From: Corynebacterium sp. NML98-0116
GTDB taxonomy: Bacteria > Actinomycetota > Actinomycetes > Mycobacteriales > Mycobacteriaceae
DNA: 64,000 bases
Direction: 5' to 3'
Assembly (NCBI RefSeq): GCF_001767255.1
Contig: NZ_CP017639.1
Span: forward strand, 1,696,875 to 1,760,874
The stretch's first letter is position 1, and each line of letters starts with the position of its first letter. The position numbers and the translations under genes were made by a program. Shown piece by piece: positions 25,564 to 33,675 of the stretch. The notes beneath the pieces are model-generated. The model saw only the letters and a list, made by a program, of their open reading frames with translations. It made no database searches and had not been told where the DNA came from.

Positions 25564-27123
25564 TTAGTGGCCGGTGCCAAGCCGGCCAGACAGGCGGTTC
25601 AGCCGGTCCTGACTGGGACCGTCGAGCCCGATAATGGACACGGTTTTGCCTCTGTCCTGGAACTTCTGCGTAATCGCGTCAAAGGTCGCGACCGTGGAGG
25701 CATCCCAGATCTCCGCCTCAGTGAGATCAATAGTGATATGACGGGCAGAATCGGTGTAATCAAAGCGATAAACCAGGTCATTGCTTGATGCCCAAAACAA
25801 CTGGCCATGCACCCGGTAGGTACGAGTATCAATCTCGCCATCGCCGTCGCCGTCGATCTCGGAGACCTTTTCAATGGAAGCGATATGTGCCATCCGACGG
25901 GCGAACATGATCATCGCGGTGACCACACCCAACACCACACCAATGGCCAGGTTGCTGGTGGCTAGGGTGGCAATAATCGTCACGGCCATAACAATGGTCT
26001 CAGAGACCGGCATGAGTTTAAGGGTGCGTGGATGCACCGAGTGCCAGTCGATGGTGCCGACCGAGACCATGATCATGATTGCCACCAGCGCAGCCATCGG
26101 GATCATGCCAACGATGTCGCCCAGTGCCAGGACCAGGACCAGCAGGAACACACCGGCTAACAGGGTGGATAGGCGGGTACGTGCCCCGGATTCGCGGACG
26201 TTGATCATGGTTTGACCGATCATCGCGCAGCCACCCATGCCGCCGAAGAAACCGGAGGCAATATTAGCCACCCCCTGTCCCCAGGATTCACGAGTTTTAT
26301 CGGAATGAGTGTCGGTGATGTCATCGACGAGCTTGGCGGTCATCAACGATTCCATGAGACCGACCACGGCCATGGCCAGGGCATAAGGCGCGATGATCTG
26401 CAGGGTCTCCAACGTCCACGGCACGTTCGGAATAAACAGGGACGGTAAGGTCTCCGGCATCTTGCCCATGTCCGAGACCGTCGGGACAGTCAAACCGGCG
26501 GCAATGACCAAACCGGTGAGCACGATAATCGTGACCAGCGGGGCGGGGATCACACTGGTGAGCTTGGGGAAGAAAATCATGATCACCACACCCAAGCCGA
26601 CGAGTGGGTAGACTATCCAAGGCACATCAATGAGGTGTTCGAGTTGGGCGGTGAAAATCATAATGCCCAGTGCATTGACGAAACCCAGCATCACCGATCG
26701 GGGGATAAAACGCTGAAGTTTCGCCACACCGAGGGCGCCGAGCACGATTTGTAGGACACCGCCCAACAGGACGGTGGCGATGAAATAATCCATCCCGTAA
26801 CCACGCGCCACAGGAGCAATGACTAGGGCAATAGCCCCGGTGGCGCCGGTGATCATTGCCGGGCGGCCACCGGTAAAGGCGATCGCAATGGCCATGACTA
26901 CCGAGGAAAACAGACCCATGGCTGGGTCAACACCGGCAAGGATGGAAAAGGCAATGGCCTCAGGGATCAGCGCCAGGGATACCGCCAGTCCGGCCAGAAT
27001 CTCTATACGGATACGGGCGGGGGAAGAAAATGCGTAACGGAAGGATGCGATGATCCCGGTAGGGGCATCAGCGCCGTCTGGACTCAGGAGGGGGCGGGGG
27101 GCCGCCGTGCTAGTTTCAGTCAT
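25564..27123 (-). CDS. SulP-family anion transporter with STAS domain
   Basis: 519 residues. Residues 20-390 hold about a dozen hydrophobic segments with SulP hallmarks: LAGLAVSLALIPEAIAFSIL, GRPAMITGATGAIALVIAP and GFFGGMGGCAMIGQTMIN. Residues about 410-519 form a STAS domain (DLTEAEIWDASTVATFDAI). Such proteins move sulfate, bicarbonate or other anions into the cell; some bacterial members are Na+-dependent bicarbonate transporters. It is divergent from a MerR-family gene with a MerR-type dyad between them. The substrate cannot be told from sequence. Confidence 0.92.
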   Translation of the reverse strand: MTETSTAAPRPLLSPDGADAPTGIIASFRYAFSSPARIRIEILAGLAVSLALIPEAIAFSILAGVDPAMGLFSSVVMAIAIAFTGGRPAMITGATGAIALVIAPVARGYGMDYFIATVLLGGVLQIVLGALGVAKLQRFIPRSVMLGFVNALGIMIFTAQLEHLIDVPWIVYPLVGLGVVIMIFFPKLTSVIPAPLVTIIVLTGLVIAAGLTVPTVSDMGKMPETLPSLFIPNVPWTLETLQIIAPYALAMAVVGLMESLMTAKLVDDITDTHSDKTRESWGQGVANIASGFFGGMGGCAMIGQTMINVRESGARTRLSTLLAGVFLLVLVLALGDIVGMIPMAALVAIMIMVSVGTIDWHSVHPRTLKLMPVSETIVMAVTIIATLATSNLAIGVVLGVVTAMIMFARRMAHIASIEKVSEIDGDGDGEIDTRTYRVHGQLFWASSNDLVYRFDYTDSARHITIDLTEAEIWDASTVATFDAITQKFQDRGKTVSIIGLDGPSQDRLNRLSGRLGTGH

Positions 27124-27180
27124 AGATGTCCAATCTTTGAGGGGATAGGTAACTGGGCGAACGCCCGAAAGGAATCCAAC

Positions 27181-27197
27181 CCTCTAGTAACTTTAGG
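27181..27197. promoter_or_regulatory. MerR-type dyad between sulP-type gene and its divergent regulator
   Basis: CCTCTAGTAACTTTAGG matches CCT-N2-AGT-N-ACT-N2-AGG, the symmetric layout bound by MerR-family regulators. It lies 58 bp from the transporter start and 96 bp from the regulator start. Confidence 0.6.
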
Positions 27198-27292
27198 TTT
27201 GGTGATGGTGGTCATGGTAGCGGGAGTTTTACTCAACCGCCAACCCAGGCACAGGAACCCGTGGGCAACATCACCGTGAAGGAGAACAGGCA

Positions 27293-27697
27293 ATGCAAAA
27301 CAGTAATTTCAAGATCGGCGAGGTCGTTGACCAGACGGGGTTGTCGATTCCCACCTTGCGTTATTATGACAACGTCGGCCTGATTACCCCATCGGGGCGT
27401 AGCCCTGGTGGGTTCAGGCTTTATAGTGAGGCTGATGTACGTCGTGTTTTGCTGGTGCGACGGATGAAACCGCTGGGGTTTACTCTGGATCAGATGCGGG
27501 AATTCCTGGAAGCTGCGGAGATTCTTCATAGTTCAGATGGCGGGCAGGAAAGTGATACCGCACAGCAGGCACGGAGTAATGCCAAGGCCACCCTTGCCGA
27601 CATTCGTGAGGAGACGCGCACCCGCTACGAAAAGCTACGCAAGCAAATTGCCTACGCTGAGGAATTCCTCGATCTGGTCAACACCCTGGCACCCTAA
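27293..27697 (+). CDS. MerR-family transcriptional regulator
   Basis: 134 residues starting with NFKIGEVVDQTGLSIPTLRY, the winged helix, then LRYYDNVGLITPSGRSPGGF and a dimer helix (LDQMREFLEAAEIL). There are no cysteines in the effector region, so it is not a heavy-metal sensor of the MerR/CueR type. ATG preceded by AAGGAG. It is divergent from the SulP transporter gene and probably controls it through the dyad at 27181-27197. Effector unknown. Confidence 0.88.
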   Translation: MQNSNFKIGEVVDQTGLSIPTLRYYDNVGLITPSGRSPGGFRLYSEADVRRVLLVRRMKPLGFTLDQMREFLEAAEILHSSDGGQESDTAQQARSNAKATLADIREETRTRYEKLRKQIAYAEEFLDLVNTLAP

Positions 27698-27887
27698 ACT
27701 GCCCCCATCCTTCGCAGGGAGAAAAAGACCATCGTATTGAATGCGCTCTGTCGAATCGCGTTCCAGATGAAGTGGACGAACGCCCGCGGCCTCTCCGGAG
27801 TGGATGGCGATAGTACAGAGGACTTCTGAAATCCGTGCAGACGACTCCTCAAAACGACACAGTCATCCAAGGTCACAACATCGAAAA

Positions 27888-27930
27888 TTGTCACTTAACC
27901 CCATCACTTCCAAACCGGCTTAAGTGACAA
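27888..27930. repeat. 11-bp inverted repeat in the gap before the tRNA
   Basis: TTGTCACTTAA (27888-27898) and TTAAGTGACAA (27920-27930) are perfect complements 21 bp apart. The surrounding 27.7-27.99 kb has no supported gene; it may be the end of a lost insertion sequence or an operator. Confidence 0.45.
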
Positions 27931-27990
27931 AATGCCATCGCTAAAGTCCCGATTTGAGTCCCAGGACGTGCGCCTTAAGAGAAATAACTA

Positions 27991-28024
27991 AAGCCCCTAC
28001 CAGTGTTTCTCCTGGTAGGGGCTT
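27991..28024 (-). terminator. Terminator behind the initiator tRNA
   Basis: AAGCCCCTACCAG and CTGGTAGGGGCTT form a 13-bp stem with an 8-base loop, directly after the tRNA on the minus strand. Confidence 0.7.
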
Positions 28025-28030
28025 GGAAGT

Positions 28031-28107
28031 TGGTAGCGGGGGCAGGATTCGAACCTACGACCTCTGGGTTATGAGCCCAGCGAGCTACCGAGCTGCTCCA
28101 CCCCGCG
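28031..28107 (-). tRNA. Initiator tRNA-Met (anticodon CAT), CCA encoded
   Basis: The minus strand folds as a full cloverleaf: acceptor CGCGGGG, D arm GAGCAGCTCGGTAGCTC, anticodon arm with CTCATAA, and T arm GTAGG-TTCGAAT-CCTGC. The first acceptor pair is unmatched (C1 against U72) and the anticodon stem has the three G-C pairs (GGG/CCC) typical of initiator tRNA. The gene includes CCA. It is the right border of the accessory island. Confidence 0.93.
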
Positions 28108-28241
28108 TCGGGTGATATTTGATTTTCACCTGCTGCCTTAACGGGCAACGAGTGATAACTATACGCATACCTCTTTCAAACACCAAATCCCCTGCGCACC
28201 TCGCGGATTCGCAGGGGATTCAGGCTGTCACACGGGAAGGG

Positions 28242-31196
28242 TTACATGCTCTGGTATTCCTTCACGGCGCGGTCCAGCTCGTCGAGCGCCTTGCCGTACT
28301 CCTCGAAGGAGCCGTTGCGTGCGCCTTCCAGGTTGCGCAGCGCGTCGTTGATGTTGTTCAGCGCCTCGTCCTTGTTACCGGCAGCTGCTGGTGCTGGGGT
28401 CTCGGCCTTCTCGCCGTCGGCTGGTGCTTCCTCGGCTGGCTTCGTGTTGCCCTTGTCGTCGACGATGTCGATGTCCTGGGCGGCCTCAGAGTGAATGCCA
28501 ACCTGCTTCAGCGCCTGGGAGATCGTCGGCGCATAGCCGACCTGGCCGCGGTAGAACACGAGCACGCGCAGCAGCTTCGGGAAGGCCGATGCCTGGTCCT
28601 TGCGCTGCGAGTAAATCGGCTCCACGTAGAGGATCTCTCCCCCGCCAACCGGCAGGGTGAGCAGGTTGCCGTTCTTCAGGTCGTTGGTGCCCTGCCACAG
28701 GGTGCGGTCGCGCGCCACCTGGTCGGAGGACATCAGGGCGTCCTGCGCCTGCTTCGGGCCCTGGGTCTGCGTGTTGGTTGGCAGCACGCGGACGGTGATC
28801 TGGCCGTAGTTCTCCGGGTCGGAGGACACGGACATGTGCGCGGAAAGGAACTCACGGTTCAGGCCACGGAACGGCGTAATCAGCTGGAAGGAAGGCTGGT
28901 TAGTTTCCGGGTCACCGGCGACGACGTAGTACGGAGGCTGGTTGAGCTCCTTGCGGCCTTCCGGCGCGGTCGGGTCGTTCGGCACGGACCAGAAGGCGTC
29001 GTTGTTGAAGAACACGCCTGGGTCGTTCACGTGGTAGCGAGCCAGCAGTTCACGCTGAACCTTGAACAGGTCCTCCGGGTAACGCAGGTGGTCGCGCAGC
29101 GAATCGGAGATGTCGCTTGCCGGGCGCACGGTGTCTGGGAACGCGCCCATCCATGCCTTGAGCACAGGGTCGTTCTCGTCGAATGCGTAGAGGTCCACCG
29201 TGCCGTCGTAGGCGTCAACGGTCGCCTTGACGGAGTTGCGGATGTAGCCGACGTTGTTGTTCAGCAGGCGCTGCGTAGTCCCGTCTGGGTTCAGCGCGTC
29301 CTGCGTCGTATCGGTCAGCGATTCGCGCGTTGCGTACGGCAGCTGGGACAGCGTGGTGTAGCCGTCCACAATCCACTTGATCTTGCCGTCGATCACGGCC
29401 GGGTAGGTCTTGGAGTCGGTGGTCAGCCACGGCGCGACCTTCTCAACGCGCTCGCGTGGGTCACGGTCGTAGAGAATCTTCGACTCGGAGCCAACACGGT
29501 CAGACAGCAGGAACTTCAGCTCCTGGTACTTCGCGGAGTACGCGATGCGGTTGACCCAATTGCCGATGTTGACGCCACCTTCGCCCTGGTAGGTGTAGGT
29601 AGAGCTGTCCGTGTCGTACTCGACGGGGCCCTGGCCGTTATCGCCGACGATGGCGTAGTCCAGGCCGTCGTTCGCAGAGGCGATCACCGGGCCGTAGTAG
29701 ACGCGGGGCTCGTCGACCTGGATCCCCAGCTCGTCCGCCTGGTCCTTCTCAGCAGCGATCGCGTTGGACTGCAAGTCCGAGACAGTAAAGATTGGCAGGC
29801 CACCACGGGTGGAGCCTGCGTCCTGCGCGGCCTCGTCAACGCGGTTCGCCTGCGCTGCAATGAAGCCGTTGCCGTGGGTGTACACGGTGTGGCGGTTGAT
29901 CCAGTCGCGCTGGTTTTCGCGCAGCGCGTTCGGGTCCATCTCGCGGGCCGCAACGACGAAGTCGCGCATCTTGCCGTCAACCTCGTAACGGTCCATCGCC
30001 AGCTGGTCCGGGAAGCCGTAGAAGTTACGCAGCTGCTGGTTCTGGGTAAACGTCGGGGAAATGATCTCCGGGTCCAGCAGGCGAATGTTGCTGATCGTGG
30101 CGGCGTCGTCCGCGACCTTGTCGTTGGAGACCTTTTCCGCGCCCCAGTTGTCCTGGTACTTCACCTGCTCGTCGGTCAAGCCGAACGCGTAGCGGGTGGC
30201 CTCAATGTTGCGGGCGATGTACTCGGCTTCCTTCGTCTGGCGGTTCGGCTTGACCGAGAACTGCTCCAGCAGCGCCGGCCACACACCGCCGACCACGAGC
30301 GAGGACACAAGCATCAGCACCGCGGCCAGCACAGGAACGCGGAAGTCCTTATACACAACGGACGCGAAGAACGCCGCTGCGACGAGCACCGCGATGACCG
30401 TCAGGATCACCTTGGCCGGCAGCGACGCGTTGACCGTGGTGTAGGACGCACCCGTGAAGATGTCGTTCTGGGAGTACAGCAGGGTGTAGCGCTCTAGCCA
30501 GTAGCTAACTGCCTTGAGCACCATCCACAGGCCCGCGGTCACGGCGAGCTGCACGCGAGCGGACGTCGAAATGTGGCCCGGCACCCCGCTTACCTTGTTG
30601 CCGATGCGGATGCCGCCCAGCAAGTAGTGGCCCACCGCGCCAACGATGAAGGCGACGAGCAGCAGGAGCGAGAGGCCGTCGATAATCGCGGTGATACCCG
30701 GCAGTGCGAAGGCGTAGAACCCGAGGTCCTTGCCAAACTGCGGATCATTCACGCCGAAGGATTCCCCGTTGAACCACAGCATGAACGTGCGCCACAGGCG
30801 CTGCCCTGCCAGGCCGGAGAAGACCGCGATCACCACCGGAACCCACACCAAGAGCGTGCGAACGCCCTGCTGCAAGTTGACCTGGGTCCGCGTGTCGCCG
30901 ACAACGGCTTCAAAGCTCAAGGCTTCTTTTGTGCGGCCGCGCCACGCAAACCACGCGGCGAGGTAGGTGATCAGCGCGCCAACGGCGGCAAAAATAACAA
31001 ACAACACCACTCGCGCCACGATGACGCGGTTGAAGACCCCACGGAAATCAAGCTCCCCGAACCAAAGAAAATCGGTGTAGAGACCGATCAGGATCGGGAT
31101 GCAAAACAGCAATACACCGAGGACACCAATGGTGATGGCAAGTCCGGAGTTCTGTTTCTTCGCGTGGGGCTGTGGTTGGCTGAGGCGGGTGGCCAA
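28242..31196 (-). CDS. UPF0182 family large membrane protein
   Basis: 984 residues. The first 330 hold about seven membrane helices (GLAITIGVLGVLLFCIPILI, VLFVIFAAVGALITYLAAWF and others) and the remainder is a large outside domain (NIEATRYAFGLTDEQVKYQD, FLLSDRVGSESKILYDRDPR), the plan of UPF0182 proteins conserved in actinobacteria. The C-terminal 80 residues are Pro/Ala/Glu rich. The start is a TTG at 31196 with GAAGGAG. Function is unknown; surface assembly roles are guessed for the family. It is divergent from the PPA1309-family gene with a palindrome between. Confidence 0.93.
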   Translation of the reverse strand: MATRLSQPQPHAKKQNSGLAITIGVLGVLLFCIPILIGLYTDFLWFGELDFRGVFNRVIVARVVLFVIFAAVGALITYLAAWFAWRGRTKEALSFEAVVGDTRTQVNLQQGVRTLLVWVPVVIAVFSGLAGQRLWRTFMLWFNGESFGVNDPQFGKDLGFYAFALPGITAIIDGLSLLLLVAFIVGAVGHYLLGGIRIGNKVSGVPGHISTSARVQLAVTAGLWMVLKAVSYWLERYTLLYSQNDIFTGASYTTVNASLPAKVILTVIAVLVAAAFFASVVYKDFRVPVLAAVLMLVSSLVVGGVWPALLEQFSVKPNRQTKEAEYIARNIEATRYAFGLTDEQVKYQDNWGAEKVSNDKVADDAATISNIRLLDPEIISPTFTQNQQLRNFYGFPDQLAMDRYEVDGKMRDFVVAAREMDPNALRENQRDWINRHTVYTHGNGFIAAQANRVDEAAQDAGSTRGGLPIFTVSDLQSNAIAAEKDQADELGIQVDEPRVYYGPVIASANDGLDYAIVGDNGQGPVEYDTDSSTYTYQGEGGVNIGNWVNRIAYSAKYQELKFLLSDRVGSESKILYDRDPRERVEKVAPWLTTDSKTYPAVIDGKIKWIVDGYTTLSQLPYATRESLTDTTQDALNPDGTTQRLLNNNVGYIRNSVKATVDAYDGTVDLYAFDENDPVLKAWMGAFPDTVRPASDISDSLRDHLRYPEDLFKVQRELLARYHVNDPGVFFNNDAFWSVPNDPTAPEGRKELNQPPYYVVAGDPETNQPSFQLITPFRGLNREFLSAHMSVSSDPENYGQITVRVLPTNTQTQGPKQAQDALMSSDQVARDRTLWQGTNDLKNGNLLTLPVGGGEILYVEPIYSQRKDQASAFPKLLRVLVFYRGQVGYAPTISQALKQVGIHSEAAQDIDIVDDKGNTKPAEEAPADGEKAETPAPAAAGNKDEALNNINDALRNLEGARNGSFEEYGKALDELDRAVKEYQSM

Positions 31197-31230
31197 ATCC
31201 TGCTCCTTCGAAATAGTCTTAGTACGCGTA

Positions 31231-31247
31231 TTAAGGTTCTACCTTAA
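31231..31247. promoter_or_regulatory. 17-bp palindrome in a divergent promoter region
   Basis: TTAAGGT-TCT-ACCTTAA is a perfect palindrome with a 3-base centre, in the 85 bp between the two divergent starts. It has the size and symmetry of a dimeric repressor site; the regulator is unknown. Confidence 0.5.
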
Positions 31248-31281
31248 AAAGTGTAACGCCTGAACTGACAGAAGGGTTCCC

Positions 31282-31809
31282 GTGCTCAACCAACAAGCAT
31301 TAAATAAGGCCATGTCCGAAGCCGTCGAGTTCGTGCATGCGGAAGGCTGGGACCAAGGCCCGACCCTCTTCGCACTCGTGCCCTCCTCCCTGCTTGTGGA
31401 CGAGCTCGAGCAGCTCGAGGTTGACGACGCCACTTCGCCCCTAACCCTCGTCGTGCAGGACAACCTGCCGGACAACATCCGCCCCGGCTCCGAGGAGCTC
31501 GCGGAGTACGTGGCACGTATCGCCTGGCCGCACGCGGTGGAGGGTGCCGTGCTGGCGCAGGAGATCATGTTCCGGGACACCAGCAGCGACGACCCCTCGC
31601 CGCGCCCGGCGCGCCTCTTCTCCGGTGTGCTGCGCGAAGAAGGCATCGAGCAGACGCTGCTGCAGATGCGCCTAACCGAGGAGGAGCTTGAGGAGCGCGG
31701 CCTGTTCGCCCAGGATGATATTGAGCTTCGCGGTGGGCCTAACGTGGCCCCGAATGTTATTGCTGCGTTACGCTACGGTTTGGAACAAGACCCTGATGAG
31801 CTGTCCTAA
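31282..31809 (+). CDS. PPA1309 family conserved actinobacterial protein
   Basis: 175 residues, GTG start with AAGGGTT upstream. Landmarks: FVHAEGWDQGPTLFALVPSS, VVQDNLPDNIRPGSEELAEY and WPHAVEGAVLAQEIMF, which recall the PPA1309 family found next to UPF0182 and YlbL genes in actinobacteria. Soluble, no signal peptide. Function unknown. It is followed 19 bp later by a lipoprotein gene. Confidence 0.8.
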   Translation: MLNQQALNKAMSEAVEFVHAEGWDQGPTLFALVPSSLLVDELEQLEVDDATSPLTLVVQDNLPDNIRPGSEELAEYVARIAWPHAVEGAVLAQEIMFRDTSSDDPSPRPARLFSGVLREEGIEQTLLQMRLTEEELEERGLFAQDDIELRGGPNVAPNVIAALRYGLEQDPDELS

Positions 31810-31828
31810 GAGGTTAAAGGAGCACAAC

Positions 31829-32497
31829 GTGGCTACATTTTCGAACGTTTGGCGTCGGCGCGTCGGTACGCCAGCGGTGCTGGCGATGGTGCTGGTGGTA
31901 GCCACCGCGTGCGGTGGCAAGGACGAGCCGACGGAGCATCCGACCACGACGGAGGCACCAGCCTCCTCCACCGTTGAAACCACGGAGTCGCCGTCGGAGT
32001 CTGAGTCTGAGTCCGCGGAGGCTACGACGGAGGGGACGTCGACAAGCACCACGAGCACCGCGAAGAAAGACGATAACGGCGTTGCTGAGGTCGCCAAGCA
32101 GTTCTCGACGCTCGCTCCGCCCGAGTTCTTCGAGAAGCTGGACAGCTGCACCCCGACCGGCCTGCCAGACGCATTCGACTGCAGCAGCTCCGAGATGGGC
32201 CAGTTCCAGTTCATGGAGTCCGAATCCGTCGCCACCACGAGTACGCAGGTGCTCACCGAGCTGCGCTCGAGCGAAGTCGTGGAAGACACCGGCCGTTTCG
32301 TGGTCGGCTGGTCCACCGTTGGGTCCTCCGCCGTGGTGACCGTCATTGATAATGACAAAGGCCAGATTATGAAGCAGCTGCTCACCATGGACCGCGAAGG
32401 CCCGCGCGAGCACATCTACAAGCTCGGGCTGGCGAAGCGCCCGGAGGGCGCCACCACCCCTGCGGAGGCAACCACCTCCACCGAGTCTGAGTCCTAG
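31829..32497 (+). CDS. Secreted lipoprotein of unknown function
   Basis: 222 residues from the GTG at 31829, which has AAAGGAG; the open frame upstream overlaps the previous gene and is rejected. The signal sequence ends in VVATACGGK, a lipobox. A low-complexity Thr/Ser/Glu linker (about residues 32-75) leads to a globular domain with two cysteines (KLDSCTPTGLPDAFDCSSSE), likely disulfide bonded. It probably sits on the outer face of the membrane. Its stop codon overlaps the stop of the convergent YlbL-type gene within CTAG. Confidence 0.75.
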   Translation: MATFSNVWRRRVGTPAVLAMVLVVATACGGKDEPTEHPTTTEAPASSTVETTESPSESESESAEATTEGTSTSTTSTAKKDDNGVAEVAKQFSTLAPPEFFEKLDSCTPTGLPDAFDCSSSEMGQFQFMESESVATTSTQVLTELRSSEVVEDTGRFVVGWSTVGSSAVVTVIDNDKGQIMKQLLTMDREGPREHIYKLGLAKRPEGATTPAEATTSTESES

Positions 32498-33582
32498 CTG
32501 CAGCTGCGCACCGGCTGGCCGTGGGCGAACGCGTCCATGGCTTTGACGGCGTCATCAAGCGTTTTGACTGCCGCGACCTGCATCTCCCCACTGTCCGTGC
32601 GCATCACTTCCGCGCAGTTACCCTCGGGCGCGAGGAAAAGCTCCGCGCCTGCGTCGCGGGCGCCTGCGATCTTGTGGGAGATGCCGCCGATCGGGCCGAC
32701 CTCCCCTGACTCATCGATCGTGCCGGTGCCGGCCACGAACTTCCCGCCGTTGAGCAGACCCGGCGACAGCTTATCGATCACCGCCAGCGAGAACATCATC
32801 CCGGCACTCGGCCCGCCCACATCGTTGAGGTTGTAGGTCACCTGCACGCCGTCGGCCGGAGCGGACGTCATCAAGATCCCCAACATGGGCACCTTCTTAT
32901 CCTCCGGATTCGCGCCGAGGGTGATCTCCTCCGTGTGCGGCGTGCCGTCACGCAGCACGTCGACGCTGAGCCGGTCGCCGGGGGCGTGCTCGCGCACGAT
33001 GCGCTGCACCTCCCGCGGCTGCGACACATCCTTGCCGCCGACGCTCGTGATGATGTCCTCCGCCTGCAGCGCACCGTTCGCGGCGCTGCCCTCCATCACC
33101 TCGTGGACCACCACCGTGGTCGGCCGGCCAAGGTAGTTCATCGCGGCGATCGTCGCCGCCGACTCCGAAGCAACGAATGCCTCCTGGTTGCGCTGCTTCA
33201 TCTCCTCCCGGTTCGTATTCGGAGGCATGATCTGCTCCAGCGGCACAATCGTGTCATCCGTCGTGATCCAGCGGGTCAGTGCCTGCACCAGCGTCATGTT
33301 GGTGCGCACCGACACCGTGGTCATGTTGAGGTTGCCCTCCGTTTCGTCGGAGTCCGCGCCCTCGATCTCTACGACGGGCACGCCCTCAACATCGCCGAGC
33401 GTGTTAAACGTCGGCCCCGGGCCCTGCGCCGCGTACGGCACGGCCAGGGAGATATCGGTGCCGGGAATATGGTCGAGGCTCAGCGCCGCGGCCAGCACCG
33501 CAAGGGGGATGGCGCCCCACACAATCGTGGCGAGGCGGCGGCTGCGCGGCTGTGCCTGTGCTTGTTCTTGCTCGGCGTTCAT
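32494..33582 (-). CDS. YlbL-type membrane-anchored PDZ / Lon-like protease
   Basis: 362 residues from the ATG at 33582. One N-terminal membrane helix (IPLAVLAAALSLDHI), a domain with NMTTVSVRTNMTLVQALTRW, a PDZ domain (VVVHEVMEGSAANGALQAED), and a Lon-type proteolytic domain with the serine in VGGPSAGMMFSLAV and the lysine in GPIGGISHKIAGA. It should cut membrane or extracellular substrates without ATP. A frame open far upstream (to 34923) is antisense to the DUF2342 gene and is rejected. A TAAGAT box 8 bp before a GTG at 33585 may be a promoter for leaderless expression. Confidence 0.92.
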   Translation of the reverse strand: MNAEQEQAQAQPRSRRLATIVWGAIPLAVLAAALSLDHIPGTDISLAVPYAAQGPGPTFNTLGDVEGVPVVEIEGADSDETEGNLNMTTVSVRTNMTLVQALTRWITTDDTIVPLEQIMPPNTNREEMKQRNQEAFVASESAATIAAMNYLGRPTTVVVHEVMEGSAANGALQAEDIITSVGGKDVSQPREVQRIVREHAPGDRLSVDVLRDGTPHTEEITLGANPEDKKVPMLGILMTSAPADGVQVTYNLNDVGGPSAGMMFSLAVIDKLSPGLLNGGKFVAGTGTIDESGEVGPIGGISHKIAGARDAGAELFLAPEGNCAEVMRTDSGEMQVAAVKTLDDAVKAMDAFAHGQPVRSCS

Positions 33583-33675
33583 CACGCCCACAAATCTTAG
33601 ATGTTCGCCCACAGCGTTGCGATTTTCCCGCATGCACCCAACACAACCTGCGCACACGACTGTAGGGTGGTGCCT

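Noticed and set aside
5400..28000. Prophage
   Set aside because: No capsid, tail, terminase or lysis genes; only recombinase and restriction remnants.
28031..28107. tRNA-Met as attachment site of the island
   Set aside because: I could not find a direct repeat of the tRNA 3' end at the other border near 5.4 kb, and no intact tyrosine integrase is present.
28119..30497. 792-codon plus-strand frame
   Set aside because: It is antisense to the UPF0182 gene, and its His/Arg/Val-rich composition is that of a mirror frame in GC-rich DNA.
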